Shown here: piece after piece, positions 43,566-54,227 of the stretch
How the letters are laid out: every line of letters starts with the position of its first letter
Numbering within the stretch: the first letter of the stretch is position 1
DNA from: Clostridia bacterium
GTDB taxonomy: Bacteria; Bacillota; Clostridia; Oscillospirales; CAG-382
Reading direction: 5' to 3'
Length of the DNA: 64,000 nt
Assembly (NCBI GenBank): GCA_017560085.1
Contig: JAFYPA010000046.1
Span: forward strand, 1-64,000
Made by a program: the position numbers and the translations under genes
Notes under the pieces: model-generated
The model's input: the letters and a program-made list of their open reading frames with translations, nothing else
What the model was told of the DNA's origin: nothing
The model's database searches: none

Positions 43566-46500
43566 TTATTCGGCAAGCTTTTGCTTTGCTTCGCCTCTGC
43601 CGGAAAGGGGTACAATGTCTTCTCTGTAGATTTTGTTGTTTGAGGAGTAGTAGATTGTTACCTTTGCACGGAGGGAGGTGATTTCCACAACTGCGTGCTT
43701 CTGGGATGTCATGGAAACGTCGTAGTCGTAGATTTCGTTGTAGCGGCGGAGTGAGTAAGGAGCATCGTGCTCGTGGCCGTTGAAGTAGAGCTTGATGTCG
43801 TACTTTTCACATACCGAGGCTATCTTTCCGAGACCGGTTTCGGGGAGCATCGGCGAGCCTACCTGCTGTGACATTCCCCAGTGGTTGTAGAGGATGATGT
43901 GCTTTGCGCCCTCGGCGTTTGCTTCTATTATGGAGTCCTCAACGAATTTAACCATCGCATCGTCTACCTTACCGTAGGAGAAGTAGCTTGCATATGTTCC
44001 CGAATATGCGTAATCGTGGAGAGGATATCCGCCGTAGTTTGTGAAGAATGCTATGTGCGCTACCTTTTCGCCCTTTTCGTTTTCCGTGTACCACAGACCG
44101 TTCTTGATGAATCTTATCTTAAGGTCGCCGTTTGCATCAAGCTGACCTGCTATCGGGTCGTGGTTACCGCAGATTTCGTAGTGAGGAATCTTGCCCTCTG
44201 CCCTGCCCTCTATCGGGTTTACGGGGTCACAGATATCAAGGTTCTTCATTTCCTCGAGGTATACGGCATAGTCTGCGGCGTAGGTGTTTGCGTATCCGTC
44301 GTCTATGTTGTCACCGAGAGAAACTATAAAGTCAAGAGGATTTTCTTCGTGGATTCTTTCGAAGTTGTCAAAGGTGTTGTGCAGCCAGTCGTAGTTTGCC
44401 CAGTTGTATCTTTCACCGATGTGGCTGTCGGACATTACGCCGAATCGTGCGAGCACTGACCATTCACCCTCGAAGGATGCTCCGCTCTTTACCTCTACGC
44501 TCGCCGCACCGTCAAAGCCCTCACTGCTCTTTCCGAGAATCTTTTCACAAAGGTCGAGGCACGCCATTTCGGCACTCTGCTCGTCACCGTAGAATACATA
44601 GAACTTGCCGTTCTCCTCATATACCTTGTACTTTTCAGCCTCAGTTACGGGGCTTTCTCTTCTGTTGGTGGAGCCTACGAGAATTTCATAATCGAACTTT
44701 TCTTCGGCATCTGTTACTATTTCGAGACCGTAGCCTGAAATTTCCGCTATATAGTCGTAGATGTACTGTGCATACTCGGAGGCGATTTCGTCGTTTTCCG
44801 CTGTGACTATTCTGTAATTTCCTATGGATACTCCGCCCACCGTGATTGAGGCAAGGTCGTAGTCTCTTGTGTGGTTTGTTCTTGAGGGAAGGCGGTATTT
44901 GCCGTCCTTTGCGTATTCGTTTTCAATAAAGGAGGTCGCGTTTGCAAGTGCCTTTTCGCTTCCGCCGGTAACGGTAACCGTGCTTCCGGATACGGAAATG
45001 CTCCAGTCGTCTACCTTGTAGTTTTCTCTGTCAACTACGGCTTCAAGAGTTACTCCGGATACCGTTGCTCTTACTCCCGACTTTACAATCGCAAGGTCGG
45101 ATACATTTATTACGCCGTCCTCGTTAAGGTCAATGGCGTTTATGTATTCGGAAAGCGGGAAATCCTTTGAGAAGCCCTTGAGGACTCTTGTGAAGTCATC
45201 AATATCCACAATGCCGTCTCCGACTCCGCTTGCGTCAAGTGTGTCGCCTGCGTACATTACGATTTCGGGAATCTCACCGCCGTCCGTCACCGTAAGAGGA
45301 ACAAGTCTTGTAAGATAGCCGTTCTTCATTACCTTGACTGTGTAATTGCCGGGGATAATATCCGAGGTAAAGGAGAATGTTCTTCTTTCGGAACCGTCAC
45401 TCTCAAGCACCTTGAATTCAACGGCATCTCCCGCTTCATCAAGAATATAAAGCTTGAGATAATCGTATTTCGCGCCTGTTCCGCTTTCTCTGCCCTCAAG
45501 GGTTACCTTGCCCGAGATTTTAACCTCGTCGCTCTTTACGCCCTTGTAGAAGCTTGCGCTGACATATGCACTCTCTCCGTCCGCAAGAGCCGTGTAGCCC
45601 TCGAAGGGAGAAACGATTTCATCGGTTGTGCGCATTTCAATCTGATTGTAGCCCATTCCCCAGGAGCTGAAGTACATCATTATTCTTGCAACTCTGATTC
45701 TGCCGTTTGTGGCATTAACGGGAGCTTCGCTTGTCCACTTGTATTCAATGTAGGGTGTGGTGAAGTACTGAAGTCCGGGCGTGCCCGAATTTCCGCTGAC
45801 AACGGGAGCGTCCACGGTCGAGTTGATTCCGTCCTGCGGAACATTTCCAAGGTAGTAAAGGAACTTGTTGTCCGTGTTAAGCTTGAAGGAGCCCGAGCTT
45901 GCAACCGCATTTTCAAGGTATACGTCGATAACATATCTTCTGAAGCTGTTTCTTGTGCCCGTGTAGTTTTCGGGGTCGCCTCTGTAGTAGGTGTCAACAA
46001 TATATGCGGGACCGCTTGTTGCTATGGCGTAAAGGGTTGTGTCCTTTTCGGCTGTGTGGTTGAGCTTGCCTGTTACGGCATCGGGATTTTCGCTCCAGCC
46101 GATGAAGGTTGAAGAGCCGAGTGTGAGCTTTTCAAGGATTATGTTTTCACCGTTGTATTCTTCAATTGCTTCGGGAACGGTTATGTCGTTTCCGTTGGCG
46201 TCAAAGGTGATTGTGTATTTGGGTGCTTCCGTCCAGATGGCGGTGAGCGTTATGTTCTTATCGGGCATTGTTATTGTACCTTCCGTGTATGTATCTGTTC
46301 CGTCTGTCCATCCTCCGAAGATATATCCGTAGCGGTATATATCCGTGGGAATTTCCACTTCCGTGCCGTTTTCGTACCATGCTGTGGAGTCTTCGTCCGT
46401 GCCTGTTACGAGAGTGAGACTTCTCATTGCGGTATTGGTAAATTCCACAGTGTACTCACCGTAGGATTCGGGGGTGAAGTATGCCTTGCCGTCTGTAACG

Positions 46501-49175
46501 GCAATGACATCGAGAATTGCTTCGTCACCGTCTGTTACCGTTGCGTAGGAATATTCCTTGCCGTCGGCGGATTCTGCCGTGTAGCTTCCGTTTTCACCGT
46601 GGGCAAGCTTTACGCCCTCTCCCGCGGTAACAATGTATGCGCCGCAGCCCTCTTCCTGTCTGATGTTGCTTACAATCGCTGTCGTGCCGTATGCGCAGGC
46701 AACATAGATGTTACCCTTTACGGGATTTGTCATTCCGTTAAAGCCGAAGGAATTCTTCATCTTGCCGTTGATTGTAATTTTTATATCGCCGTCAACGGTT
46801 GAAACACCGCCGAGCGAATCATTCGCAACGGTGATATTTCCGCTGAAGTCGGAGTCTACCGTAATGTCAATACCGGGAATTGTGTTGGATGCCTTACCTA
46901 TAGCAAAGACTCTGAGCATTCCCGCCTCAAGGTCGTTTACGGTAAATACGATTCCCTCGGGATTTGTCTTTGTGGAGTCCGCCTCACCGAGCGCTCTTAT
47001 GTTGAGGTTTGTTGTTGTAATGCTGTCCCCTGCCGTTTTCTGCTGATAGGAGTAAACGCCCTTGCCTATTTCGAAGGGATGTCCGTGGAAGCAGAGGAAT
47101 TCGTTGTTTGTTGTATTGAGGAAGACAACATTGTTTATTGTAATCTTACCCGTGATTACGGAAGAGCCGAAGGGGGTATATGCATATGTGATATATGCAC
47201 CGTCCGTGAAGCTCTTGCCGTTGTCGGATATCTTTGCTCTGTAGTCTATTCCCGAAACGGGGTCGAGAGAGGTAAGAGTGATGTCACCGCCGTTATTCCA
47301 GTTCTTTGAAAGGGTGTTGCTTCCGCCCGTTACTATGATATAACCGCCCGAGGTCTTAAGGCGTGTAACTGCGGATTCTATTGTCTTTAGTGCTGTGTCG
47401 GGGCTGATACCTTCGTTACTGTCGTTACCGCTGTTGCCGTTAACGTAGATTCTTGTTTCTCCCGCGGGAATATCACCCCATACGGGAAGTGCAGTTCTGT
47501 TTTCTGCGGTAAATGTGGCATCTGCCGTGATTATTTCGCTTGTGCCTTCATATGCGTAGCCGAGAAGCTTCTTTCCGTACTTGTAGGGATTGTTCTCGGG
47601 GAACTTCATAGGTGCGCCCTCGTAGCCCGTATGCTGATAGAGGACATTGCCGTTATCGTCCTTGAAGGTTACGGTATATGTGGGGATTTCCTTCCATACC
47701 GCATAGAGAGTGAGAACAGCTGAAAGCGTGATTTCCTCGCCGCCGTCGTAGTCTGCGACAGTACCGTTTTCTGTCGTTGTCCAGCCGTCAAAGCTGTGTG
47801 CGCTCTGGGTTGCGAGAATCGGGAGTATTACCTTGTGCTTATCCGTTTCCTCACTTGTAACTCTGAAGGAATCGGGGCAGGTCTCGTCATAGGGAGAAGT
47901 CACATAGTCTATACCATAGAGAGTCTTATTGGAGGCTCTTACCGTATATTCTCCGTAGCCCGAAGCGGTAAGCGTTGTGCCGTCGCCTATTATGGACTTG
48001 TCAACAGTCTTGCCGTCCGCATCAAGAAGCTCTGCGTAGTTGAATTCGTCGGATTCTACGGTGTAGACGCCCTTCTTGTCTGCGTGGGTTACCCTTACGC
48101 CCTCGGAAGCCTTGACCGTGTATACTCTGCCGTTAAGTCCGTCTGAATCTGTCTTGAGCTGATTTATTATTGTTACATCATCATTGAGAATAATCGAAGC
48201 ATAGGCCTTATCACCGAATGCATAGGAGGCTCTGCTGTGGTAAAGCTTACTGCCTTCACTTCCCGCAAAGAAGGTGAATCTGAGTGCGCCGGTGAGAGTT
48301 ACGACATCTGCGCTGTCGTGAGCGATATTTGTTACCGCCTTTGCGTAATATGTATAGTCAACATTGTCTATCTCATATGTTCCGCCACCTCTTGCGAGCC
48401 AGTTGTGTCCCTCGAAGGTGCTCTTGATAACCGCCTTGACCTCGTGAGGCTTTGCGGCGTTGTTGGAGCTTGTACCGCCCACAAACCAGGTGATTTCATT
48501 ACCTGTTTCGGGAGAGAGGTGTCTTACATTTTCACCGATTACGAATTCGTGGCCGTCAAAGGTAAGGTGACCTATGCCGTACTGACCGTTTACATTGAGA
48601 ATATCAATATTTTCAAATATGATTGCGCCCGTCTTGTAGGTTGCACCGCCCCAGTACACGCCCTGAGGCATATAGAGGTGACCGCCGTTATAGGTTACCG
48701 TGCTGTCAAATTCACCACCGAAGTCGTGTCCCGTAAGGGGGTCGAGGGCTGTGAAGGTTACATCATATACGCTCTTGAGTGTAGGCTGATAAATGATATC
48801 GCATCTGCCCGTAACGACAACCGTACCGCCCGTTTCGTTGAGCTTCTTTACAAGAGTTGCAAGGAGCTTGTAGGGCTTTGCGTAAGTACCGTCACCGTCG
48901 GATGCCGCCTCTCCGTTCCAGTAGTAGATTGCTCCCACCTCGGAGGCTGTCTTGAAGGTTGCGTTTAATGTTATATCCTCTTCACCGAGCTTTTCGGGAT
49001 TTTCGTCCCAGCCCGTGAAGTAGTAGCCGTCCTTTATCGGGTATGTATCGGGATAGATGATTGTAGCGCCCTTTACGCCCACGAAGGAAGCAAATTCCGT
49101 ATCGCCGTTCTTGAAGGTTACCTTGTAGGTTTCAGCCTCTGTCCATACGGCGTAGAGGGTTATATTCTCATTCAC
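43566..49175 (-). pseudogene. 5'-truncated giant gene: InlB repeats, beta-helix-like regions, dockerin and metallophosphoesterase
   Basis: The open frame codes 1869 residues from a GTG at 49175. It begins inside an InlB/Flg_new repeat (NITLYAVWTEAETYKV) with no signal peptide. Upstream, the same frame continues only to 49196 before a TAA. In order: InlB repeats, beta-helix-like regions from about 86 and 573 (VNGNSGNDSNEGISPDTA), further InlB repeats to about 1040, a cohesin-like part (about 1053-1200), a beta-sandwich, a dockerin (about 1316-1375, GVGDGIVDIDDF), a hydrolase-accessory-like domain, and a calcineurin-type phosphoesterase (about 1573-1869) with SDSHIG, GDN, GNHD and GHEH intact. 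The 3' end is complete, and the 5' end is lost or misassembled. Confidence 0.8.
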
Positions 49176-49224
49176 GGTAAAGGATGCACCGCCCTGTTAA
49201 CAGATAGTATAATATCCAAAACCG

Positions 49225-49253
49225 ATTATACAGCAAACAGCACAAAAAATCAA
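49225..49253 (-). promoter_or_regulatory. promoter directly upstream of the truncated giant gene
   Basis: On the minus strand TTGATT (49253-49248) and TATAAT (49230-49225) are 17 bases apart. The start of transcription would be near 49218, about 20 bases before the open frame begins, so no room is left for a normal leader and signal peptide. Confidence 0.7.
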
Positions 49254-49355
49254 GGGGTTTCAGTTGGTTTTTGAAACAAAAAGCAAAAAACACAAGTCTT
49301 TTTATCCGTTGTGAAATAAAGTTTGCAAAATGATGTTTCTTTTGGTATTCAGCCG

Positions 49356-49364
49356 TGGTATAAT
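49356..49364 (+). promoter_or_regulatory. extended -10 promoter of the phosphotransferase gene
   Basis: TGG-TATAAT, with TATAAT at 49359-49364, lies 32 bases before the ATG. The -35 is weak. Confidence 0.55.
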
Positions 49365-49395
49365 GGTGTACATTCAATCAAAAAAGGAGAATAAT

Positions 49396-50034
49396 ATGTT
49401 CCCTCTGAAAATAAAGGAAATTGTAAAAGACCTCCCCTTCACAAAGGACGACATCGGCAGAAGCAGAGACGAGGTCTACATATTTGATAAAAGATTCGTT
49501 CTGAAGATATCGACGGACAGCGAAAGGCTTTTTCGTGAGAAGGAAAGAGTAGACTTTCTTAATAATGCGGGCTTCCCGGGCAGTAAAAGTGTCTTATACC
49601 TCGAGCAGGACGATAAATTCTACTATCTTCGCACCTGTCTTGACGGCGACAGTCTTATCGACAAGAGATTCATTGAAAATCCGAGCCTTCTTATTTCCGT
49701 GATTTCCGAGGTGTTTTCCGCACTTCGCAGCCTTGACGGCGTCGGATGTCCCTTTAAATCCACCGACAATGAGGGAGACGATTTTATTCACGGGGATTTG
49801 TGTCTTCCCAATATTTATGTTGACAAGGACAACAGATTTATCGGCTTTATCGACCTTGATAATTCGGGGCTGGGCGACAGATGGTATGACATTGCATGGA
49901 TTCTCTGGAGTCTTGAGTATAATCTTTCAACAGACAAATACAACGAGGCTCTGCTTTCCGAAATCGGTGTTGTGTTCGACAGAGATAAATTCGAGGAGTA
50001 TATCCCCGAGAAGCTCAGAGGTATGAGGCTGTAA
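49396..50034 (+). CDS. aminoglycoside phosphotransferase (APH(3')-like) family protein
   Basis: The start at ATG 49396 after AAAGGAG gives 212 residues. The kinase-like catalytic loop FIHGDLCLPNIYVD and the metal-binding region GFIDLDNSGLGDRWYDIAW fit the APH family, closest in form to APH(3')-type enzymes (HGD-x-CLPN). A VLKIS lysine sits in the N-lobe. It is shorter than typical APH(3') proteins (about 260-270), mainly through a compact N-lobe and C-terminus. It may phosphorylate an antibiotic or a native small molecule, and resistance cannot be claimed from sequence. Confidence 0.8.
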   Translation: MFPLKIKEIVKDLPFTKDDIGRSRDEVYIFDKRFVLKISTDSERLFREKERVDFLNNAGFPGSKSVLYLEQDDKFYYLRTCLDGDSLIDKRFIENPSLLISVISEVFSALRSLDGVGCPFKSTDNEGDDFIHGDLCLPNIYVDKDNRFIGFIDLDNSGLGDRWYDIAWILWSLEYNLSTDKYNEALLSEIGVVFDRDKFEEYIPEKLRGMRL

Positions 50035-50129
50035 GCGGTCTTTGGCACATCTCACAAAAAGCACGGTCTCGGTCTGTTGGCTTTTTACAATATTTTTTGT
50101 TATTTTAACGGCATTTTAACACCCGCTTG

Positions 50130-50138
50130 TGGTATAAT
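50130..50138 (+). promoter_or_regulatory. extended -10 promoter of the Na/Pi cotransporter gene
   Basis: TGG-TATAAT, with TATAAT at 50133-50138, lies about 50 bases before the ATG. No clear -35 is seen. Confidence 0.55.
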
Positions 50139-50186
50139 ATATTCGGCAAAAATCGGATTTACAAAACACAAAGTGAGGTAAAGCAA

Positions 50187-51935
50187 ATGACAATTTTTGA
50201 CGCACTGACACTCATCGGCGGACTCTGTCTCTTCCTTTTCGGTATGAGTGTTATGGGTGACTCCCTTGAACGCCGTGCAGGGGGAAGTCTTAAAAACATT
50301 CTCGCAAAGCTTACAAAGAACAAGCTTACGGGATTTATTACGGGTCTTGCCGTTACCGCGGTTATTCAGAGCTCCTCCGCAACGACAGTTATGGTGGTCG
50401 GCTTTGTAAACTCGGGAATTCTGACGCTTCGTCAGTCCATAAGCGTTATTATGGGTGCGAATATCGGCACGACCGTTACCGCCTGGATTCTGTCGCTCGG
50501 CGGTATTTCAAGCGGAAACCTTTTTGTTCAGCTTTTAAAGCCCACATCCTTTACGCCTGTGCTTGCGCTTATCGGAACATATCTGTTTATGAGCGCAAGG
50601 ACAAGCTCCCGCAAGGACACGGGCACCATTCTTCTCGGCTTTGCGACTCTTATGTTCGGTATGGACACTATGTCGGGGGCTGTTGCTGGGCTTAAAAATG
50701 TTCCCGCCTTTCAGGAAATGTTTATAATGTTTGAGAATCCGATTCTCGGTGTGCTTGTAGGTGCGGTTCTTACGGCAATCATTCAGTCCAGCTCCGCCTC
50801 GGTCGGTATTCTTCAGGCGCTTTCCACCACGGGACAGATTACCTACGGTGCGGCTGTTCCGATTATTATGGGTCAGAACATCGGTACATGTATCACGGCG
50901 ATTCTTTCCTCCTTCGGAACAAACAAGAATGCAAGGCGTGCGGCGGTTGTGCATCTTTCCTTTAATGTAGTCGGTACGGTTATATGGCTTACGGTGTTCA
51001 GTATTATTTCCGCAACGATAAAGCCCGCACTTCTCTCGCAGGGAGCTACACACTTCGGAATTGCGGTTGCGCACTCCATATTCAATGTTGCGTGTACAAT
51101 TGTGCTCCTTCCTATGTCGGGACTTCTCGAAAAGCTTGCAATAAAGCTTGTTCCCGATACGCAGGCAAGCACATCCGTCAAGACAACAGAGCTTGATGAA
51201 AGACTTCTCGCAACTCCCCACATAGCTCTTGCACGATGCGAGGAGCTTGTCCGTGAGATGGCTGAGATTTCCGTAAGCTCCTTTGTTGACAGCCTTGATA
51301 TACTTGAAAGCTACGACGAGGAAAAGGCTAAGAAAATATTCGAGGCAGAGGAAAAGGCAGACCATTACGAGGATATTCTCGGAACATATCTTGTAAAGCT
51401 TTCAAGATGTAAGCTCAGTGACAAGGACAGCAGTCTTGTTTCAAAGCTTTTAAAGCTTATCGGTGACTACGAGCGAATTTCAGACCACAGCGAAAATGTT
51501 GTGGAGCTTGCCGAGGAGCTTCGTGACAAGCAGATTGTGTTCACCCCCAATGCAAAGCACGAGCTCGGAACACTTTGCAATGCGGTGCGCGAAATTCTTG
51601 AGCTTTCCCACGAGGCTTATCTTACAGACAACTTTGATAAGGCAATGCTTGTTGAGCCTCTTGAGGAGGTTGTTGACGACCTCAAGGCGGATATGCGTAA
51701 CAACCACATTCTCCGTCTCAAGAACGGCGAGTGTACCATTGAAGCGGGCTTTGTCTGGGCTGACCTTCTCACAGACCTTGAGAGAACAGCCGACCACTGC
51801 TCCAACATCGCTGTCTGCGTAATCGATGCGGCACAGTACAATATGAACATCCACGAATCCGCAAGAAGCATCAAGAGTGACAAGAGCTTCTTTGATGAAA
51901 AGTTTGCGTTCTTCAAGGAAAAGTACAGTATATAA
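50187..51935 (+). CDS. Na+/phosphate cotransporter family protein with PhoU-like domain
   Basis: The start at ATG 50187 follows GTGAGGTAAA and gives 582 residues. Two inverted Na/Pi-II-type repeats each carry the QSSSA motif (AVIQSSSATTVMV and AIIQSSSASVGIL). About eight membrane segments fill residues 1-310. A cytoplasmic helical PhoU-like domain follows (about 340-582). The protein imports phosphate with sodium, and the PhoU part likely regulates it. This is the common YjbB/NptA-like architecture. Confidence 0.92.
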   Translation: MTIFDALTLIGGLCLFLFGMSVMGDSLERRAGGSLKNILAKLTKNKLTGFITGLAVTAVIQSSSATTVMVVGFVNSGILTLRQSISVIMGANIGTTVTAWILSLGGISSGNLFVQLLKPTSFTPVLALIGTYLFMSARTSSRKDTGTILLGFATLMFGMDTMSGAVAGLKNVPAFQEMFIMFENPILGVLVGAVLTAIIQSSSASVGILQALSTTGQITYGAAVPIIMGQNIGTCITAILSSFGTNKNARRAAVVHLSFNVVGTVIWLTVFSIISATIKPALLSQGATHFGIAVAHSIFNVACTIVLLPMSGLLEKLAIKLVPDTQASTSVKTTELDERLLATPHIALARCEELVREMAEISVSSFVDSLDILESYDEEKAKKIFEAEEKADHYEDILGTYLVKLSRCKLSDKDSSLVSKLLKLIGDYERISDHSENVVELAEELRDKQIVFTPNAKHELGTLCNAVREILELSHEAYLTDNFDKAMLVEPLEEVVDDLKADMRNNHILRLKNGECTIEAGFVWADLLTDLERTADHCSNIAVCVIDAAQYNMNIHESARSIKSDKSFFDEKFAFFKEKYSI

Positions 51936-51940
51936 AAATC

Positions 51941-51970
51941 GGCTCCCGCGGGAATAAGTCCCGGGGAGTC
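51941..51970 (+). terminator. hairpin after the Na/Pi cotransporter gene
   Basis: GGCTCC...GGGA and TCCC...GGAGTC pair imperfectly, followed by TTGCTTTATTTG. Confidence 0.5.
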
Positions 51971-52022
51971 TTGCTTTATTTGTAAACATTTGCTCTGCCC
52001 TCTTTATTTTTCCTTTCCTGCG

Positions 52023-52031
52023 TGATATAAT
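52023..52031 (+). promoter_or_regulatory. extended -10 promoter of the dehydrogenase gene
   Basis: TGA-TATAAT, with TATAAT at 52026-52031, lies 30 bases before the ATG at 52061. Confidence 0.5.
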
Positions 52032-52060
52032 GATAAAAAAACAGGCTTGGAGAACACAGA

Positions 52061-53152
52061 ATGGCAATCAAAGAGGAATCCTTCCGTATAGGCTGCGGAA
52101 GATATCTGCAAGGGAAAAATTATACCGAAAGAGTAGCGGACGAGGTTATAAGGCTCGGTACGTCTCCCCTTTTTATAGGCGGAATGACCGCTCTTTCGCT
52201 TACAAAGGGCACAATCGAAAAATCCCTTGAGGGCAAAATATCAAAATATGAATTCATAACTCACACGGGTACCTGCAACGACGATTACGCAAGGAAATAT
52301 GCGGACTACGCCAAGGAAAAGGGCTACGATGTGATTGTGGGAATCGGCGGCGGTGTCATTATGGACCTTGCAAAGCTTTGCGGTCATTTTGCGCCTCTTC
52401 CCGTTATCAACGTGCCGACATCCAGTGCGACCTGTGCGTCGTATACTCCACTCAGTGTAAGATACACAGACGAGGGCAAGAGCCTCGGCACGATGCATTT
52501 CGACCACGAGATAAGCTGTGTTATTGCTGACACTGCAATCATTTCGGGACAGCCTGCAAGACTTCTTCTTTCGGGTATGTTTGATGCAATCGCAAAGCTT
52601 GTGGAGATAAAGCACAGATACAAAAAGGAGCTTGAGGTATTCCCTCTCGGGCTTGATTATGCCTATGCTATGTCCGAGCGCTCCTTTGATTTCCTTTACC
52701 GAAAGACGGAAAAGTGCATTTCCGACTGTGCAATGGGCGAAATCACCTTTGATGTTGAGAATTTCATATACACCACAATTGCCGCAACAGGTGTTATAAG
52801 CGGTATTGCCAGAGGCTCAAACCAGACCGCCCTCGGTCACAAGCTTTACGACAATGCAAGGCTTCTTTTCCCACGGGAGACAAAGCCGTATCTTCACGGT
52901 GAGATTGTCGGTGTTGGACTTCTTATGCAGAATCATTTTAACGGAGAAGCGGAAAACAACGACCTTCTCATTTCGCTTATGGACAAGTACGGTATGCCGA
53001 AGTCCCTTTCCGATATCGGCATTGCAAAAACCGAGGAAAATTACCATCTTCTGCTTGAAAAGATGTGCGGATGCTCGGCTATGCAGGATCTGGACGGAGA
53101 TGAGGCTAAAATAAAGCTTCACAAGAGCTTTGATTATCTTTGGAATATATGA
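52061..53152 (+). CDS. iron-containing alcohol dehydrogenase family protein (glycerol dehydrogenase-like)
   Basis: The 363-residue protein has the NAD-binding VIVGIGGGVIMDLAKL, the NVPTSSATCASYTPLS stretch and metal-ligand positions in GMFDAIAKL, QTALGHKL and YLHGEIVGVG. These match GldA-type glycerol or glycerol-1-phosphate dehydrogenases, which use a divalent metal. The activity could also be on another polyol. It is a single gene with its own promoter and strong terminator. Confidence 0.87.
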   Translation: MAIKEESFRIGCGRYLQGKNYTERVADEVIRLGTSPLFIGGMTALSLTKGTIEKSLEGKISKYEFITHTGTCNDDYARKYADYAKEKGYDVIVGIGGGVIMDLAKLCGHFAPLPVINVPTSSATCASYTPLSVRYTDEGKSLGTMHFDHEISCVIADTAIISGQPARLLLSGMFDAIAKLVEIKHRYKKELEVFPLGLDYAYAMSERSFDFLYRKTEKCISDCAMGEITFDVENFIYTTIAATGVISGIARGSNQTALGHKLYDNARLLFPRETKPYLHGEIVGVGLLMQNHFNGEAENNDLLISLMDKYGMPKSLSDIGIAKTEENYHLLLEKMCGCSAMQDLDGDEAKIKLHKSFDYLWNI

Positions 53153-53159
53153 CAAACAA

Positions 53160-53189
53160 AACCGAGGTCAATTTTACTCGACCTCGGTT
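53160..53189. terminator. bidirectional terminator between the dehydrogenase and the aldo/keto reductase
   Basis: AACCGAGGTC and GACCTCGGTT are perfect ten-base arms. The plus side is followed by ATATTTTTT and the minus side by TTTTG, so it serves both converging genes. Confidence 0.87.
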
Positions 53190-53210
53190 ATATTTTTTCC
53201 TTGTTGAAAA

Positions 53211-54215
53211 TCAGAGAAAGGTTTTATAGTCCTCAAGATTTCTGCGCAGAAGATTCGGTGTATCAAGTCCGTAGGGACATTTTTTCATACATTGTCCGCA
53301 GTTTATACAGTCCTCGATTTTCATCATCATGGCACGGTTCTTTTCGGAAAGCTGTGCCTTTTCGGGGGCTCGTCTTATCATAAGCGTCATTCTTGCGGCG
53401 CTGTTGATTTCGATTCCGACAGGACAAGGCATACAGTATCCGCAGCCACGGCAGAATTCGCCTGCAAGCTCTTTACGCTCCGACTCAATAAACTCTTTTA
53501 TTTCCTCTGTCATTGACGGGGGATTTTCGTTGTATGAGAGGAATTCGTCAAGCTCGGACTCCTTCTGCACGCCCCAGATGGGTGCTACGGGATAATCCGC
53601 AAGGAACGCATACGCCACATCCGAGCGGGTTATAAGTCCGCCCGCGAGAGCCTTCATACAGATAAAGCCCACGTTATGCTCCTCGCACAGCCTTACGAGT
53701 GCCTCCTCCTTTTTGCCCGCAAGGTAGGAGAAGGGAAACTGAAGCGTTTCATAAAGTCCCGATTTCACCGCCTCCTCGGCAACCTTCAGCTTATGGCTTG
53801 TGATTCCGATATGACGGATTTTCCCCTGCGCTTTTGCCTCCAGCATTGCCTCATAAAGACCGCTTCCGTCGTCGGGCTTCGGGCAGAAGGGCGGATTGTG
53901 GAACTGGTATATGTCTATGTAGTCTGTTTTGAGAAGCGAAAGGCTTGTCTGCAAATCCTTCCAAAAGGCTTCTGACGTAAGTCCCATTGTTTTTGAGGCG
54001 ATGATTATATTCTCACGGACATCCGAGAGAGCAAGACCTATTTTTTCCTCGCTGTCGGTGTAAAATCTTGCGGTGTCAAAGAAATTTATGCCGCCGTCGT
54101 ATGCCTTGCGGAGAATTTTTATTGCGGTATCGTAGTCGTCACGTTGGATTGGAAGTGCTCCGAAGCCGTTTTTGGTGACGGTGAGGTTTGTTCTGCCGAG
54201 CTTTACCTTCTGCAT
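53211..54215 (-). CDS. aldo/keto reductase with C-terminal 4Fe-4S ferredoxin-like domain
   Basis: The 334-residue protein has an aldo/keto reductase TIM barrel (about 1-250) with the catalytic Asp/Tyr region NFFDTARFYTDSEEKIG and an IGITSHKLKVAEEA strand. The tail (about 255-334) holds cysteines as CRGCGYCMPCPVGI and CINCGQCMKKCPYGL, enough for two clusters, though the first set is atypical. Such fusions occur in anaerobes and probably link carbonyl reduction to ferredoxin. It lies 12 bases after the nicotinamidase gene and is likely the last gene of the NAD operon. Confidence 0.9.
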   Translation of the reverse strand: MQKVKLGRTNLTVTKNGFGALPIQRDDYDTAIKILRKAYDGGINFFDTARFYTDSEEKIGLALSDVRENIIIASKTMGLTSEAFWKDLQTSLSLLKTDYIDIYQFHNPPFCPKPDDGSGLYEAMLEAKAQGKIRHIGITSHKLKVAEEAVKSGLYETLQFPFSYLAGKKEEALVRLCEEHNVGFICMKALAGGLITRSDVAYAFLADYPVAPIWGVQKESELDEFLSYNENPPSMTEEIKEFIESERKELAGEFCRGCGYCMPCPVGIEINSAARMTLMIRRAPEKAQLSEKNRAMMMKIEDCINCGQCMKKCPYGLDTPNLLRRNLEDYKTFL

Positions 54216-54227
54216 CTTTTCTCCCCT

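Noticed and set aside
48237-48968. Open frames opposite the giant phosphoesterase gene
   Set aside because: They are mirror images of repetitive coding sequence and lack ribosome sites and recognisable domains.
49396-50034. Calling the APH-like gene an antibiotic-resistance determinant
   Set aside because: The fold fits, but the protein is short and in a native context. Substrate cannot be read from the sequence.
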